Below, piece by piece: positions 1 through 12,361 of a stretch of DNA of 60,033 nucleotides. Each line of letters opens with the position of its first letter. The first letter of the stretch is position 1. The stretch is taken from NCBI GenBank assembly GCA_004335835.1, contig RWJK01001835.1, positions 69,166 through 129,198 on the forward strand, written 5' to 3'. A model generated the notes under the pieces. It was not told where the DNA came from. It did no database searches and saw only the letters and a list, made by a program, of their open reading frames with translations. The translations under genes and the position numbers were made by a program. The stretch is from Scenedesmus sp. ARA3. Taxonomy: Eukaryota; Chlorophyta; Chlorophyceae; Sphaeropleales; Scenedesmaceae.

Positions 1-57
<57 letters not shown>

Positions 58-3000
58 ACTGCATGTGTAGGTGCTGAGCCGCTGGTTCCCCTTCTCAAGC
101 CTCTCTTCCCAACAGAGGCTGCTGCACCCGGTGCCAGCTGGCCACTGCTGCAGCAGCAGCAGCCAAGCGCAGCGCCAGCAGCGGCAGCAGCAGCAGTGAT
201 GGGTAGCATGCGCCCACCTCCTGCGCGTGCTGCTGCTGGCATGCGGCTGACTGCTGCACCTGCTGCTGCAGTTCCGGCTGCTGGTGCTGTCATTTCATCT
301 CCTGCAGCAGAGGATTCACCTGTTTCAGGCATTCAAGATCAAGCAATATCAGACATACCAACCACAGCAGCGCCAGAAGCAGCAGCGGAAGCACTCTCAC
401 CACCTTCAGCCGCAGCTGCAGCAGCACCCGCTGCATCACCATCCCTCAAACCTGAGGCAGCTGCTTCCCTGCAGGCAGCTGGCTTCAGTTTTGGCAGTGC
501 TGGCAGTGGCGGCAGCAGCAGCAGTGGTAAGAAGGCAAGAGGGCTCAAGATAAAGAAGCGCCACAAGTCAACAGGCAACAAACCTTCCGCTGCTGCTGGC
601 ATAGCAGCACTGGGCATAGACGCAGATGCAGCAGCTGACACAGCAGCTGCAGAGGGTCTTCCTGCTGCAGGAGCACCAGCTGCTGTTGATGAAGATGGCA
701 CTGGTGGTGATGGCAATGCAGCAGCAGCAGCAGCAAGCAGTGGCACCTTTGCAGGGCCTTTCCTGACCCCTGCGCCCAACACAGCTGCAGCAGCAGCACT
801 CTTTGCTCCCACAGTCACCGGCTTTCCCAGCCACTATGCTGCTGGAGCTCGCAGCATCAACTGGGCACTGCAGAATGCCCCACAGCGTGCTGGTATGGCT
901 GCAGCAGCTGCTGCTGCGGATGCTGCAACAGCAGCTCTGCTTGAGCCTCAGCCTATGGAGGTTGACTGGGCATATGAGGAGGATCTTGCAGGGCAGCAGC
1001 GGCTGTGGGGACCAGCAGAGCAGCATGCAAGGGCATTGGTTGAAGCAGAGAAGCAGCAGGCAAAGGCGGCAGCTGCTGCAGCAGGGCTGATGGCTGCTGC
1101 AGATCCTGCAGACGGTACTGCAGCAGGTGGTACAGGCGTTGGACCAGCAGCAGCTGCTGCTGTGGCAGCTGCAGCAGGCACTGTACCTGGCACCAGCAGC
1201 AGCAGCTTCATGGGTGGCACTCCAGGGATGCTGCCAGGCAGGCCCGGTGTAGTGACAGGCTACATCAAGGCTGACAGCTGCCCAGCAATCAGTGCAGCAC
1301 GGGAAGCACAGCTAGCTGCGCTAGGCCTCAGGGTGCCTCGCCCCCTGGCTATTCCACATGCCTACCCGCCTGGCTCAGCTGCTGCTGCAGGCGCTGCAGC
1401 GCCTGCTGCATCTGCAGCAGCAGCCTGGCCTCCTGGCGCAAGCAGCAGCAGCTTTGCGCCTGCAGGATCAGCGAGCGACACAAACCGGGTCAGCTTCGGC
1501 AGGATTGACCGCGCGCAGCGAGCCAAGGCAGAGCAGTATCAGGCAGTTGTGGATGCAGCGAACAAGCGCTGGCAGGCAGAAGACCCTGCAGGATTTGCAG
1601 CAGCGCAGCAGCTGGGGCATGATGCCTTTGCAGCATCCTGCGAGCAGCAGGAGCAGGCACGGGCAGGCGTTTGGAAGGCACTAGCAGAGCTTCCAGAAGC
1701 AGCTTCTGTTCCGGAGCATGCGCAGCGCCCTTGGGGATTGTTCAGGCCGCATCCAGACTTCACAGACACAGACAGCGAGTTTGCACGCAGCAGGGCACGT
1801 GCAGAGGCAAGGCTAGCACAAGAGGCAGCCGCAGCAGAGGATGCAGCGCTGCCGTCAAACTTCCGCTTCTTTGGTCCACCTTTCTTTGACCAGAAGGGCT
1901 GGGCTGAGCACAAGCGTTTGAATGATGTGGCGATAGAGCAGCTGGTTGCTGTCCTGCAAGGAGAGCCGGGCAGCGACTTTGACCAAGCTACAGCAGCATG
2001 GCAGGAGGCAGAAGCAGCTTGGGGCCGCATCAGGTTTACGTCTGTCCTGCAAGACATCAAAGGTTTCCCTGCAGAGGAAGCAGCAGCAGCAGCTCAGGAG
2101 GCGGAAGATATAGCAGTAGCAGGGCGCTTCGACAACCTCAGCAGCGAGCAGACCCAGGCGCTGCTGCTGCAGATGCAGACAGAGCAGGCAGCAGCGCCGT
2201 ACTTGCAGGAATACAACAGCATCATGCAGGCTGCAAATGAGGCGTTGACTGCTAATCGCCTTGGTCAACCTGGAGGAGAGTGGCAGCGGGTGGTTGACTT
2301 GTTAGGCCAAGCAGATGCAGCAAGGGCCAAGGCAGAAGCAGCAGCTGCTGCTCGTGCTGGTGAGCATGCAGCAGCAGTTGAAGCAGCAAAGGCCGCAGCA
2401 GCTGCTGCTGTTGGTGCTGCACCCGCTTGGCCTCGCCTGCCTATGGTGCGGGGCCCTGATGGCAGCTGGGCGGTTGCAGCAGCACCAGCTGCTGCTCCTG
2501 CATGGGACGCAGCTGCTGCTGGTGATGGTGGTGCTGCGGCTGGCAGCAGTGCTCAAGCTGCAGCAGCAGCTGGTGATGCTGCAGCTGTGCAGGTTTCACC
2601 AAGCGGGCAGGCTGGCACTAGCACCAGGACCAGCAACATGCCTGCAGACCGGCCAGCAGGCACCGTACCAGGTCTGCTGGCAGGTGCAGCAACAGCAGCA
2701 GTAGGCATTATCCATTCAGAAGGACTTGCTGCAGCTGGAGCTGCTGCTGCTGCTCTTGAGGAGCCAACTGCACCAGCACCTGCAGGGAGCCGAGCTTCAG
2801 GCCAGATGCAGTCCATTGCAAGGCTGATGGCGATTGTGGGTGGGGCAGACAGTACAGCTGCAGCTGCTGCTGCCGCTGGCAGTGGCGGCAGTGCGATTGA
2901 GGAAGCAGCGGGTGCCCAGGGTGCAGCAGCAGGCGCAAGTGCTGCTGCTGGTGCAGCAACAGGTGGCGGTAGTGGTGCCAGTGGTGCAAGGGTCTTGCAG

Positions 3001-3204
3001 GATGGTGGCGCAATGCGCGTGGTGCTGCAGGACAGGGGTGTAGCAGCCCGGCTGCGGGCACTGCAGCAGCGCTGCAGGGCAGCGGCAGATCAGGCAGATC
3101 AGGACATGGCAGATGCAGGGCAAAGGAGGGGCTCAGCTGCGGGCGCTGCAGCAGCGTTGCGGGACAGCAGCAGATCAGGCAGATCAGAATACGACAGATG
3201 CTGA
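1..3204 (+). CDS. Ala-rich low-complexity protein, 5' partial, function unknown
   Basis: Frame 1 is open from the first base to a TGA at 3202-3204, giving 1067 codons, so the true start lies outside the window; the first in-frame ATG is at 199. The window opens with a (GCT)n poly-Ala tract. The protein is dominated by Ala, Gly, Ser and Gln runs. Less repetitive islands suggest real coding: a Lys/Arg-rich patch (KKARGLKIKKRHK, about bases 530-570) that could be a nuclear localisation signal, and an acidic/aromatic stretch at about 1490-2300 with motifs such as WGLFRPHPDF and FRFFGPPFFDQKGW. No catalytic domain is recognised. The C-terminus (about 3010-3117) reads VLQDRGVAARLRALQQ and is the first unit of a tandem repeat that continues past the stop. 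No introns are needed within the window. I do not recognise the family and assign no function; that it is coding at all rests on the length and the complex islands. Confidence 0.6.
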
Positions 3205-3700
3205 TCGAAGCTTTGATGACGCAGCATGTGAGGTGCAGCCATGCAACCACTTGCAGGACGCGACGTAAGTGTGCATGTAGGTGTGCAAGCAGGGCAGCAG
3301 GATGTGTAAGGAGATCAGCGGATGCAGAGTACGAATGGGCTGCGTCAGCGACAGGCACTGCCTGCAGGACAGGGGTGTGGCAGCTCGGCTGCGGGCACTG
3401 CAGCAGCATTGCAGGGTAGCGGCAGATTTGGCACATCAGGCAGGCCAGGACTGGCAGATGCAGATGACAGCATTGATGAAGCAAGTGAGGTGCAGCCATG
3501 CAATTGCTCGCAGGGCATGAGGCATATGCACATGAAGCTTTGCAGGCGGGGCAGCAGGACGCACATGGAGATTAGGAGATGCAGTGTGCAAATAGGCTCA
3601 GGCAGCGACAGGCGCTGCCTGCAAGACAGGCAGCTTGCCTTCAAGCCCTGTAGCGGCGCAGATCAGGATGCGGCCGATATGTAGGGACGGCGGGATGAGG
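3010..3700 (+). repeat. Tandem duplication of the 3' end of the Ala-rich gene
   Basis: The segment CTGCAGGACAGGGGTGT plus the following GGCTGCGGGCACTGCAGCAG at 3025-3070 recurs at about 3365-3410. The intervening motif GAGGTGCAGCCATGCAA (about 3231-3247) recurs at about 3488-3504. GACAGGC(A/G)CTGCCTGCA recurs at about 3351 and 3608. The unit is roughly 250-350 bp, present about 2.3 times, and diverged. Only the first unit is in the open reading frame. A GTAAGT donor-like site lies at 3266-3271 within the array, so a spliced C-terminus that uses part of the repeat is possible. Confidence 0.6.
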
Positions 3701-6700
3701 CAGCAAGTAGGGTGCTGCCTTGCACACTCCTGCAGGCCGGTGCGTGCAATCGCAGTTGCACAAACTGGGCTGCAGGACATGCAAGGAGATGAAGGGGCGA
3801 TTACTGTCAGGATCAGCAGAACAGGCAGTGCGAAGTGAGGTGGGATAGGATGAGGCAGCCGGGGTGGCGCTGTCTGCAGTACAGGGGTACGGCTGCACTG
3901 CTGCAAAAGCAGCATCAGCATGCATGGCAGCAGCAGCAGCAGCATGCAGCGCAGCAGCACTCTAAGCCATGATAGATGTGGCGTGAAGGCAGGTCAGAGA
4001 GAGAGGCGGCACAAGGAGAGGGTCTGTGATGATGATGACAGCAGGCCGTCCAGCTGCTTGGCTGCAGGCGCTGCAGCAGCAGCTGACACGATGCCTGGGT
4101 GCCCTGCGAGGGTTGAGGGGGGCGGCAGGCATGATGATTTTGTTGCGTGCTATCTTTGTGTGGGGTGAGGATGAAGAGCACAGCGGTGCGTTGTGTTCGA
4201 ATGACGGCGGCGACGTTGATTTGCGGCAGGTAGCAGTTAGGCGGCAGCTAAGCTGCCCTCTTTCTGCCTTGTACACTACAGGCGACTGCGTGCTGTCTTT
4301 GCAGGCAGCAGTAGTCAGGTTCAGGACGTGTAGCACCGCAGTTTTCCAATGCATTTTGCGCACAGAAAGGGTTTGCCTTGACATGTTGATTAGTCTTCAG
4401 GGTGTGACGGCTGCAAGCGGCGCAGCACAGCACATCACACAGCACAGGGCAGACGTTGCAGATGCTGCAGCCTTGTAGATTTGTGCCGATTGTTTGTATC
4501 TGCTTTCAGCTGCTCACCAAGCTTGAGGACTGTGGTTTAGGTGCATGATGGATGGATGTTGCCTCAGCTATGCTTCCGCTCACAACCAGTGTTGGCCTGT
4601 GAGCAGTCAAAATGCATGTCAGAGTCTTGTGTTTCATGTGCCTGTACCTTGCGTGCCTCTGCAACATATCCAAGACTTGCAGCATCACAGGTTCCCTTGT
4701 GTTGTACTCAGGATGTGGGTGGGCACGTGTTGCCAGATGTGCCCTTTGCCTCAGCTTTTGCTTGCAGCCACAATGCCAGTGGCCAATGATGTATCATTGC
4801 TCCAGGACTGCACCCAGTGTATCTCTGCAGCTTGGAGTGTGTTTCAGCATTACAGGCTGCCGTGTGCAGCGCCCTAAATGTATGTGCTGTTGTGACACCG
4901 ATCCAGATCAACGCCAATGCAGGCTCATGACACCAGCGTGCCTTGAAACAGCATGTCTTGTGTGTATGATACTAGTACCTCACCCCAGTGTGCCTTTTAG
5001 GCTTTGCATGGAGCAGCTGTTCCGCTGTATGCAGCAGGCACTCCAGAGAATAACAGCATGTTTGGTTGGAGTATGGGATGGGGCTCTGCAGATGTGAATT
5101 GCAGATCTTTCTGGCTGTGCTTTTGCCTTGCATGTCAATTGATGCCTGTGGCAGCCCGTGTGTGTTATTGCAGCTGGTAGCAAACTTGGTGTGGTCTCAA
5201 TATTGCTGTCATCAATGTCATGTCACTACATAAGTAGTAGTCACATTGCCCGCTTAGTGGCTGAGTACACTAGTGCTCTTTGATGCTTTGGACTTTTTAG
5301 AGAATGACTTCTGGCCTCACTGTTAGGCCTGCCATGTGCGTTTCTTGTCAGGTTGGACTTGCTTTGCTTGTTTGTGTGTTGCCGAAGTCTTTTTTTAGAG
5401 AAGCGCTGCTTGCTTCTTGTGGTCCCGTTCATCTCTGCTCTGCTGGCAGCAGCAGCAGCTGCAGCAGTTGATGAATAAGCTGCGTGCAGGTTTCCTCCTG
5501 AAGGAGCTGCAGCTTGCCTGATGGGCACTTGCACTTGCTGATTCAGGCTCGATACTGAAGGACTCACATCAACTGCGTTTACTGTGCTTTTGAGCAGCTC
5601 TTTGTGCATGCATGTCTACAAGTGTCTGCTGCAGTGCCGAAGTTGCACTGTTGCTGAATAAGGGTCCTGGGCGCTGCTGTTCGACGGCGACAGAGCCTCA
5701 ACTACTGTTGTAACTTTGCTTGCAAGCAGTCATCGTTGCTTGCTCGTAACAGCAAGCCTTGCTTACCAACAGCCACTGCAAGCCTGGCAACCTGACTTGG
5801 CCATCCACAGAGCAGTAGCCACCACACTCACTGCAGTGGCTGGAACGGCACACTTGCATGCAAGGCCTGCCAGTACATGCGCATCGCCTAATTTCGGGTT
5901 TTCGAGCCATGAATGTGATGGTGGCCATGATGTGCAACTCCAAGAAGGGCTGATATGATGGTAAGAGCAGCACCAACCCCTTCACACCACTATCTCCTCC
6001 AAGGCCGTTTGCAGGCTCGTGGGGGCGGCAGAGAACAATGATGTGATTGAGTGCTTAAACTGCATGACTTAATTCATTCAAAGCGTTTTCGCTGCACCGC
6101 GTCGGCTGAGCCAGGCTTGACTAATCGGACGACAAATCAAGAACCACAACCTTAGAACACATCCGCAGGGCTGCCAACTACCACTACATGTAGCTCATCC
6201 GTGCCTGCACTCCTGTATACCTATGATATCGGCCATGCGCTGTTATCTTCACAAGGCTTCAATTCCCTCCAATTTTCCCCTCGCCCGCACCGCAGGTAAC
6301 CTCTCTCCGCCAAGCTGTCCTGGAGCCCAATACAACATTACACACCAAAGGTCTAGTTTGGCTTATAGGTGTCTCATGGGCCTTGCAGCAGGTGCAAGTA
6401 CCAGAGCCAGCTGACTCGAGACTTCACCTACACGTACTTCGCCTCGCCTTTGTTTCAGCATACCAACCACCACCCAAGGCAAGTTTTCGATGACTTATTG
6501 TTCTTATCTATCTTAAACTTGACATATATGAGCAGCTGGCGAGTGATACGCGCAGCTGCACAGCTGCAGCGCTGGCAGCTGGCGGCACCCTGCCTGCTTA
6601 CAACAGCTGTTGTAGTAGTAGTCTAACTAGCTCATGCCGCAGTCATCCTCACGTCTAAGGCGTTACCAGGCCACAGCGTTATGCATGTGCTACTCTAAAC

Positions 6701-6919
6701 ACACTCCTTTGTGTGCTACTGTACTTACCAAGTCAGCAGCCAGCGCAGCTACAGTCCCTCAAGTCCAAGTCACACAGCGTCTGAAGACACTCCACTGGGC
6801 TGCACTACCAGGCAGGGTGGTCTTGGTCATTCGTGTGGGCACTCGATGCCTTGTCACCTAATGTGGTTTTATGCTGCATGTGCAGGCGTGGTCAGGCAGC
6901 CGGCAGCAATTGCGCAAGC
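3205..6919. other. Long non-coding stretch: 3' region and intergenic
   Basis: Apart from the tandem repeat up to about 3700, I see no ORF with coding character. The sequence is TG-rich and fits a long 3' UTR followed by intergenic DNA and the 5' region of the next gene. A TGTAA motif, the usual green-algal polyadenylation signal, is at 5709-5713. Pyrimidine-rich CAG sites at about 6456 and 6886 could be 3' splice sites for 5' exons of the gene starting at 6920, but I could not define such exons. Confidence 0.4.
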
Positions 6920-7279
6920 ATGCCGGGCAGCAGTACCAGCAGGCCTGAGCCTGAGCTCCTGATTGACCGCGAGGGTGACCTTGAGGTCAGCAATGTTCAT
7001 GGCTCCAGCGCAGATCGCGGCAACTGGAAGGCCAAGTGGGAGAAGGCAGCTGGCCGCCGCCAGTGGCCCAGCAAATGCCAGATCTACAACTACGGCAACT
7101 TAGCACAACTCGGGGGCCATATGTATGTGAAGGGCCTCAGGCGCCAGTTTATCCTGCCCATCTGTCACGGGTGCAACAAAGACCCTAGGTTTCAATATGG
7201 AAAAGGCTGGGCGCACGTCAAGTTGAATGCTGCTCTGATGGAACGCCGCACCCACTCCAACACACGCGAGTACAACTAA
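6920..7279 (+). CDS. Small conserved-looking protein with GGHM / ILPICxxCN motif (zinc-ribbon or HNH-like?)
   Basis: The ATG at 6920 gives 119 aa ending in TAA at 7277-7279. A 3' splice-like site (GCATGTGCAG, ending 6886) precedes it, so an upstream exon is possible and the start is uncertain. The C-terminal half has a compact motif set: C-QIYNY, then LAQLGGHMYVKG, then FILPICHGCNKD. As I recall, a Cys pair, a GGH(V/M) turn and an (I)xPxCxxCN segment occur in small putative zinc-binding, HNH-like proteins. The second Cys of the first pair appears replaced by Tyr (CQIYNY), so metal binding may be lost. The first 60 residues are polar and probably disordered. Composition is far less repetitive than its neighbours. 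Function unknown; the family link is tentative. Confidence 0.5.
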   Translation: MPGSSTSRPEPELLIDREGDLEVSNVHGSSADRGNWKAKWEKAAGRRQWPSKCQIYNYGNLAQLGGHMYVKGLRRQFILPICHGCNKDPRFQYGKGWAHVKLNAALMERRTHSNTREYN

Positions 7280-8138
7280 GTGTGCAGATGGACAGTACAT
7301 TGGTACCACCACCTATCGGTGGCGTGGAGCAACAAACACATGCTGCTTGATACGCGTCACCAACAATCCTGTGCGCGCCCCAAGTTAGTGTACATGGGGC
7401 GATAAAAGTGGCCATGGCGTGGGCACGTGTGGAAAGCACTGTTTTGCCAGATCGTTCAGCTGGTAGCACGGGAAGCGTTCGACAACTTTCTGGCCATGCG
7501 TTGCATGAACAGTTGGCCTGCTGCCACAGGCTGTCTTGCCAGCCAGTATCTAATGTGTACGCATCAGTGTGCGTTTGTATAGTTGTCATCAACGGGGCGG
7601 TGACAGGAGGCAGCACAGAAAGCTGTGGGCAATGCGCACACACTCTGCATCCATGCTGTCAGCCAAGCCGTGTACGGCTACGTAGCAATGACGTTATCGG
7701 CCCGGTGTTATGTTGTACTGGGAAACACACGTTGCCTGAGGTTCACACAGCCAGCTATGTCCGCTCATGCATTGGACCTTGCCTTAGAAGCTGCTGCCCG
7801 ACTATCTGGCTACTGATCTGCGACACCATGCTATCTGTTGGTGTGGTCTGCAATCAGAGCAAGCTGTCGGCGAGGTGGGGTGCCGCTGAGCACCGGTGCG
7901 GTACCGCAGTAAGATGTTTCTGGATAAAACACGAGAGCTTGGCGTGCAAGAGTGTGCATCGTGTTCTATGGTGTTCACTCTCTTTTCTCTGGTCTCAGAC
8001 CATGTGTTCAACCCGTTGCGGCTCATATCATCAATATGGTGCCACATGTAACTATCCTCTCTCATTACCACAAGGCGCACCAGCAGTTGCCCTAGGTTCC
8101 GCATAATGCATGCTGTCAGCTGCTGTGTTTCACGCCAC
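7280..8138. other. Convergent intergenic region / 3' UTRs
   Basis: This lies between the stop of the small + strand protein and the stop of the - strand F-box/LRR gene, so it should hold both 3' UTRs. A + strand TGTAA is at 8047-8051. I see no further gene or repeat. Confidence 0.4.
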
Positions 8139-11100
8139 TCAGGCCTGCCAAACCACACTGTGCACTGCAGCCCTTGACCCAGGCACATCTCGCACCCTTG
8201 CTGCAGCAGCGGCTTCCCAGCGCCGGGCAAACCCAGCATCTGCAATGCCTTTGCAACCAACCACCTCCAGCACTGTAAGTTGCGGCAGCTGCTCAACTAG
8301 GCCCATTAATGCTGCTTCACCGCAAATGCCATCACATGCAATGAGCTGCAGCTCTTGCAGATGCCGCAGCCTGCCGACACCTGAGACAATGACGTCATTT
8401 GTCATCCCTCTGCACCTCTCGACCTTCAGGTGCCTCAACCGCCTGCCACTACCACTACCACTACCACTGCTGCTGCTGCTGCCAGATGTGCTGATTGGCT
8501 GCAGGCTGTCGCCCAGCCCCTGCAGCAGCACCATCAAATGACTGGCAGGAAGGCTCACATCAACTAGCTCCAGCTGCTGCAGCTGCTGCAGCCCCGCTGC
8601 CAACACGCTACAGCCCTGCACCCCCATGCTGCTACAGCCTGACAGCTGCAGCACTTGTAGCTGCTGTGCCGTGCTGGCTAGCACAGCAGCCACCTCGTTG
8701 CCTAGTGGCCCCAGGCCGTCTAGCTGCAGCTGCTGTAGCTGCGGGCAGCTTTGCAGCAGCTTAGCCAAGTTGGCCACTGAGCAGCCGCCAGTGATACTAA
8801 CATGTGCAAGCGGCGGCCAGCCGCTGCTGCTGCTGCTGCTGCTGCCATCACGCATCCCTTCTGCTGGCACGATATTGCTGGCAGGGCTGCTGCGGCTCTC
8901 CTGTTGCTCCTGCAGCAGCAGCTGCTGCTGCAGCTCATTGCTCAACCCCAAGCCCTGCCCCAGGTTGTGATAATTACCTCCCATAAACCCTTCTGCATCT
9001 CCCAAAGAGGGTTCTGGCATGCCCCGCAGGTCAAACTCTGCATGCAGCTGAGTCAGCTGGGGGCAGCCACCTCCCAGCAGCAGCATCTCAGCGGGGCCCA
9101 GCTGCAGGCCTGTGTGCGCCAGCTGCAGCACTGACAGCTGTGGAAGGTGCGCTAGATGTGGCACGCATGCGGAGGTCAGGTGCCTGCACGCAGCAGCAGA
9201 ACCGCAGCAGCGGCAGCATTCAGCAACAGAAGAGTGACTGTCTTTGCACATGAAGGGTTTGTGCGTTGCTCAAAGCAAAGGAATGTGCATCATGTGACAT
9301 TGCAGTTCATTGCTGCACAGGACCCAATAATTTCTGCGCAAGCACAAGCTCAGGCTAGCAGTATGCTGTGTTGCTGATGAAGATCATCCATATGTTCCTT
9401 ATGCTGCGCGCGCTCTCACCTGCTGCAGTGCAGGTCGACATGTGTGAGGCTGGTCAGCGCAGTCAATGCTGCAATGTCAGCATCACAAACGTCAGCAAAC
9501 ACCAGCTGCAGCTCCTGCAGCCCACAGCCCTGCACACAATAGCAAAAGAGAACAAGATTTACCATTTTATGAGGTGAATCAGCAAAATCCACATTATGTT
9601 GGGGAGCAAGTGGAGGTGTGGCTGTCAGAGCTGCATGCAACTGGAAGCACATCACCACAAGCACAGCACCACATCTGCAGCACCGCATGTATTGCTAGAA
9701 TGTTGAACATAAATTTTGCAAATACAGCCCACTGTACATCACAAGTGTGTCTCACCTGTAGCAGCTGCAGCGCTGAACCCCAGCCCCTTGCAGGACTGAT
9801 CGCAGCCAGGTGCAGCACAGCCAGCTGCCTTAACCCAGCCAGTGGGGCCAATGCACCCGCAAGTGGAGGCGTCACTGTCAGTGCTAGCTGGCTCAGCCGG
9901 TTCAGCTGTGCCAGGGGTGCGGTTGCAATGGCTGTGGTTGCTGTCAGCCGGAGGCTTTGGAGGCTGCTGAGCTTGCCCACAACTTCCATAAGAGAATCTG
10001 GCAAGCGGCCGGCTCTGAGCTCAAGCCTGGTCAAGTGCTGCTGATGCTGCAGCTGCACTGTGCACGTGTTGTGCTTGTGCTGTAGCACATCTGATGGCGG
10101 TGGTGGTGATGGCCCTGCTGGAGCTTGTGTGTTGCTGGAGCTGCTGCGCCTGTTTGCTGCCACTGCCGCCACTGCTGCCAGTGCTGAGGTGATGTCCAGG
10201 CCAGGGGTGCGCCTGTCTGCTGGGCCCTCATAGCTCAAGCTGCTCAGCTGAGGCAGCTGCAGCATGAAACATAATGTAGGCAGCCAAACACACATACATA
10301 TGTAAGATGGTGCATGGCACTACGTGTCCTGCAGGCTGAGTTGCAATTACTGCAACAGCTTGCCTATGACAGCCAGGCACATGTACTGGTGGAACACACC
10401 TAGCAGCTGTCGCTCGAAGTGCTTGCAACCTATACCAAGCGAGCTGTTTGATGACACCAAGAGCTCTGGCCCTTGCGCACCTGCTGCAGCAGCCCTGGCA
10501 GCTGCTGCTCCAGAGCTTGGCTGGCAGCAGCAGCGCCTGCAGCAGCACCCGCTGCGTTGATGATGCCAATGTGGCTCAGCAGAGGGAAGCTGCGCGGCAC
10601 CTGCGGCACACAGTGCGACACAAAGGTGGTCAGACAGCGCAGCTGAGCAGCATTGCAGCGTAGTGAAGACATACGCGCTTTCAAAGAGGTTTGTTCCAAC
10701 TGCTGCAGTAAGGGGCTTCTGCATATGTGCATGCTTGTGGTTCAGCACGGTGTGTTGAGTGAAGCAGCCGTGTTACTGTGCTGCCCAAACAGGCTGCCAA
10801 GCAGGCTGCGGTACGTTGTTAGCACCTTACATGCCACGCGGCAGCAAGTGTCATCTGTGCATGCGTGTGTGCCAGCAAAGTGTCTGGGACAGTGCAGCCG
10901 TGTTACTGTTCTACAATTAACTTCAAAGCAGGCTGTGGTAGGGCGTTAGTGTCACCATACCTGCTGTGCGGCAGCAAGCGTCATGTCGCAGGATGCATCC
11001 AGCACACAGGAGTGGGTGGCTGCGTTGCCCAGCTGCCTGCACAGCCTGCAGGACAGTCACAAATAGTGCAACACCAAATGTTTGAGGAGCAGGGACAGCT

Positions 11101-11547
11101 GCCGCACCAGCAGAAGCAGCAGCGGCAGCACGGCTGGCAGCGCCAGCACGGTTTCATACTGCAGCTGGCACGTCACAACAAGCTCAAAGTCATGCCGTAC
11201 AACAGTTCACCTGCTGGCCTGTCTCATGCACAGTGATCTGGTGTGTGTGTCTACTACTACTGTTACCAACTACCACAGCTGGCTGAGCTAGCACAATGCT
11301 ACAATTGCTGCTTGGCTAACGCTCACCTGCTGGCCTGCCTCATGCGGTGCTTGTCCTGCAGGGACAGGAAGCGCGCCACGCCTCGCGCAAACAGGTCCTG
11401 AGGCAGCTGCAGCAGCAGCTGCGCACTGGCAGCATCACAGTCGGCCAAGCTGCAGCTGTTGGAGGCGCTGCTGCTGCACATGCTGCTGCTGGTACTGTTG
11501 TTGAATAATGCCGATGCAGGAGCATTGCCAACTTGACAGGCAGCCAT
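8139..11547 (-). CDS. F-box / leucine-rich-repeat protein
   Basis: Likely a substrate receptor of an SCF ubiquitin ligase. My exon model on the - strand is 11547-11327, 11045-10961, 10642-10481, 10256-9756, 9529-9420 and 9183-8139, giving 707 aa with matching phases and GT-AG borders. Residues about 48-85 form an F-box-like segment (LPQDLFARGVARFLSLQDK followed by RMRQASRLCRQL) that runs correctly across the first splice. From about residue 160 onward there are leucine-rich repeats of the LxxLxLxxC/N type, for example LTRLELRAGRLPD, LQSLRLTATT, LQELQLVFADVCD, LSVLQLAHTGLQL, LQVLQLSGCSSMG and LTVLEVVGCKGIADAG; the last are typical of the cysteine-containing FBXL/AMN1 repeat. Ser/Gly and Gln runs interrupt the repeats. 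F-box proteins with C-terminal LRRs bind SKP1 through the F-box and the target through the LRR arc. The substrate is unknown. The start Met at 11547 is the first ATG in the F-box exon; an additional upstream exon (for example around 11708-11899) cannot be excluded. Confidence 0.75.
10825..11235 (-). repeat. Exon echoes in the F-box gene
   Basis: On the + strand, GCGGCAGCAAGTGTCAT at about 10840 is a diverged copy of the exon end at 10961 (GCGGCAGCAAGCGTCAT). CACCTGCTGGCCTGTCTCAT at about 11208 copies the F-box exon's donor end at 11325 (CACCTGCTGGCCTGCCTCAT). Both copies lie in the introns next to the exon they resemble and keep the splice-site side of it. Confidence 0.55.
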
Positions 11548-12361
11548 GTGCACAACGCTTGCCACCACCTGCCGCTGCAGAAGAGTGGCTTTGCAGGAAA
11601 GCTTGCAGTATGCACCGCTACTTGTCTGTGTTCAAGCTGTCTGCGCGGTGAGATCCCTGCAGTGGTAGGGGAGCAAGTTGCGGATGAAGGCAGAACAGCA
11701 ATGAGGGTTATTCAACACCGCACATCAGAGATTGCATTGCCTTCGTCTCTCTCAGCCGCCCAATGCAGCCACATATAACATCATTTGGCAGATCAGGATA
11801 GTTTGATTGCCTTGCAGCAAGCACTGGTTGTGTGGTAGTGGTCTCCACACACTGCTCGTTGAGCATCAGCCACACAGCGCACATGAGGAGCAGTTGCAAA
11901 CAGTCCAGGTTGATGTCGCACCGTGCAAAGCCTGCAAGACCGTGTAAAACCCAGCTGTAAAGCTTTTTGTGTGGCTACGGTATCAGCAAGCAGGCTGGAG
12001 AATGCGACAGCAAGAAACCCTTGTGCAAGTGATGGACAGGCGATGTTGCGCAGACGTGAACGGCTGAATTCAATGCTGCCTGGTTATGTCACATACGCAT
12101 ATATATTTGTTCTTTGCACAGCACAGACTTAGATGCAGGCAGCTGCACGCTACGTGTGTCAAATTGTCACAGCCAATGACACCACCTGATACAGTAGAAG
12201 TGGAGCTGCCACACGCATGCTTTCAATCCAAAAGTCTACAAAAGAAGCAACTTGGAGCCTGACACCGTTTGAGAGCTGTTCAATAGCGCATAACTCGCCC
12301 ACCAATTGATCTTGCCACAGGCGTAGCACATCTTCTGCCACTTGATCAAAATATAATCGCA
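11548..12361. other. Divergent promoter region between F-box gene and TIM13
   Basis: This 0.8-kb gap separates two genes transcribed away from each other and should hold both promoters and 5' UTRs. The - strand has open stretches at 11708-11899 (with LPNDVICGCIGRL, vaguely F-box-like) and 12159-12518, but the latter overlaps TIM13 exon 1 and neither can be joined convincingly to a gene. No clear TATA element was identified. Confidence 0.4.
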
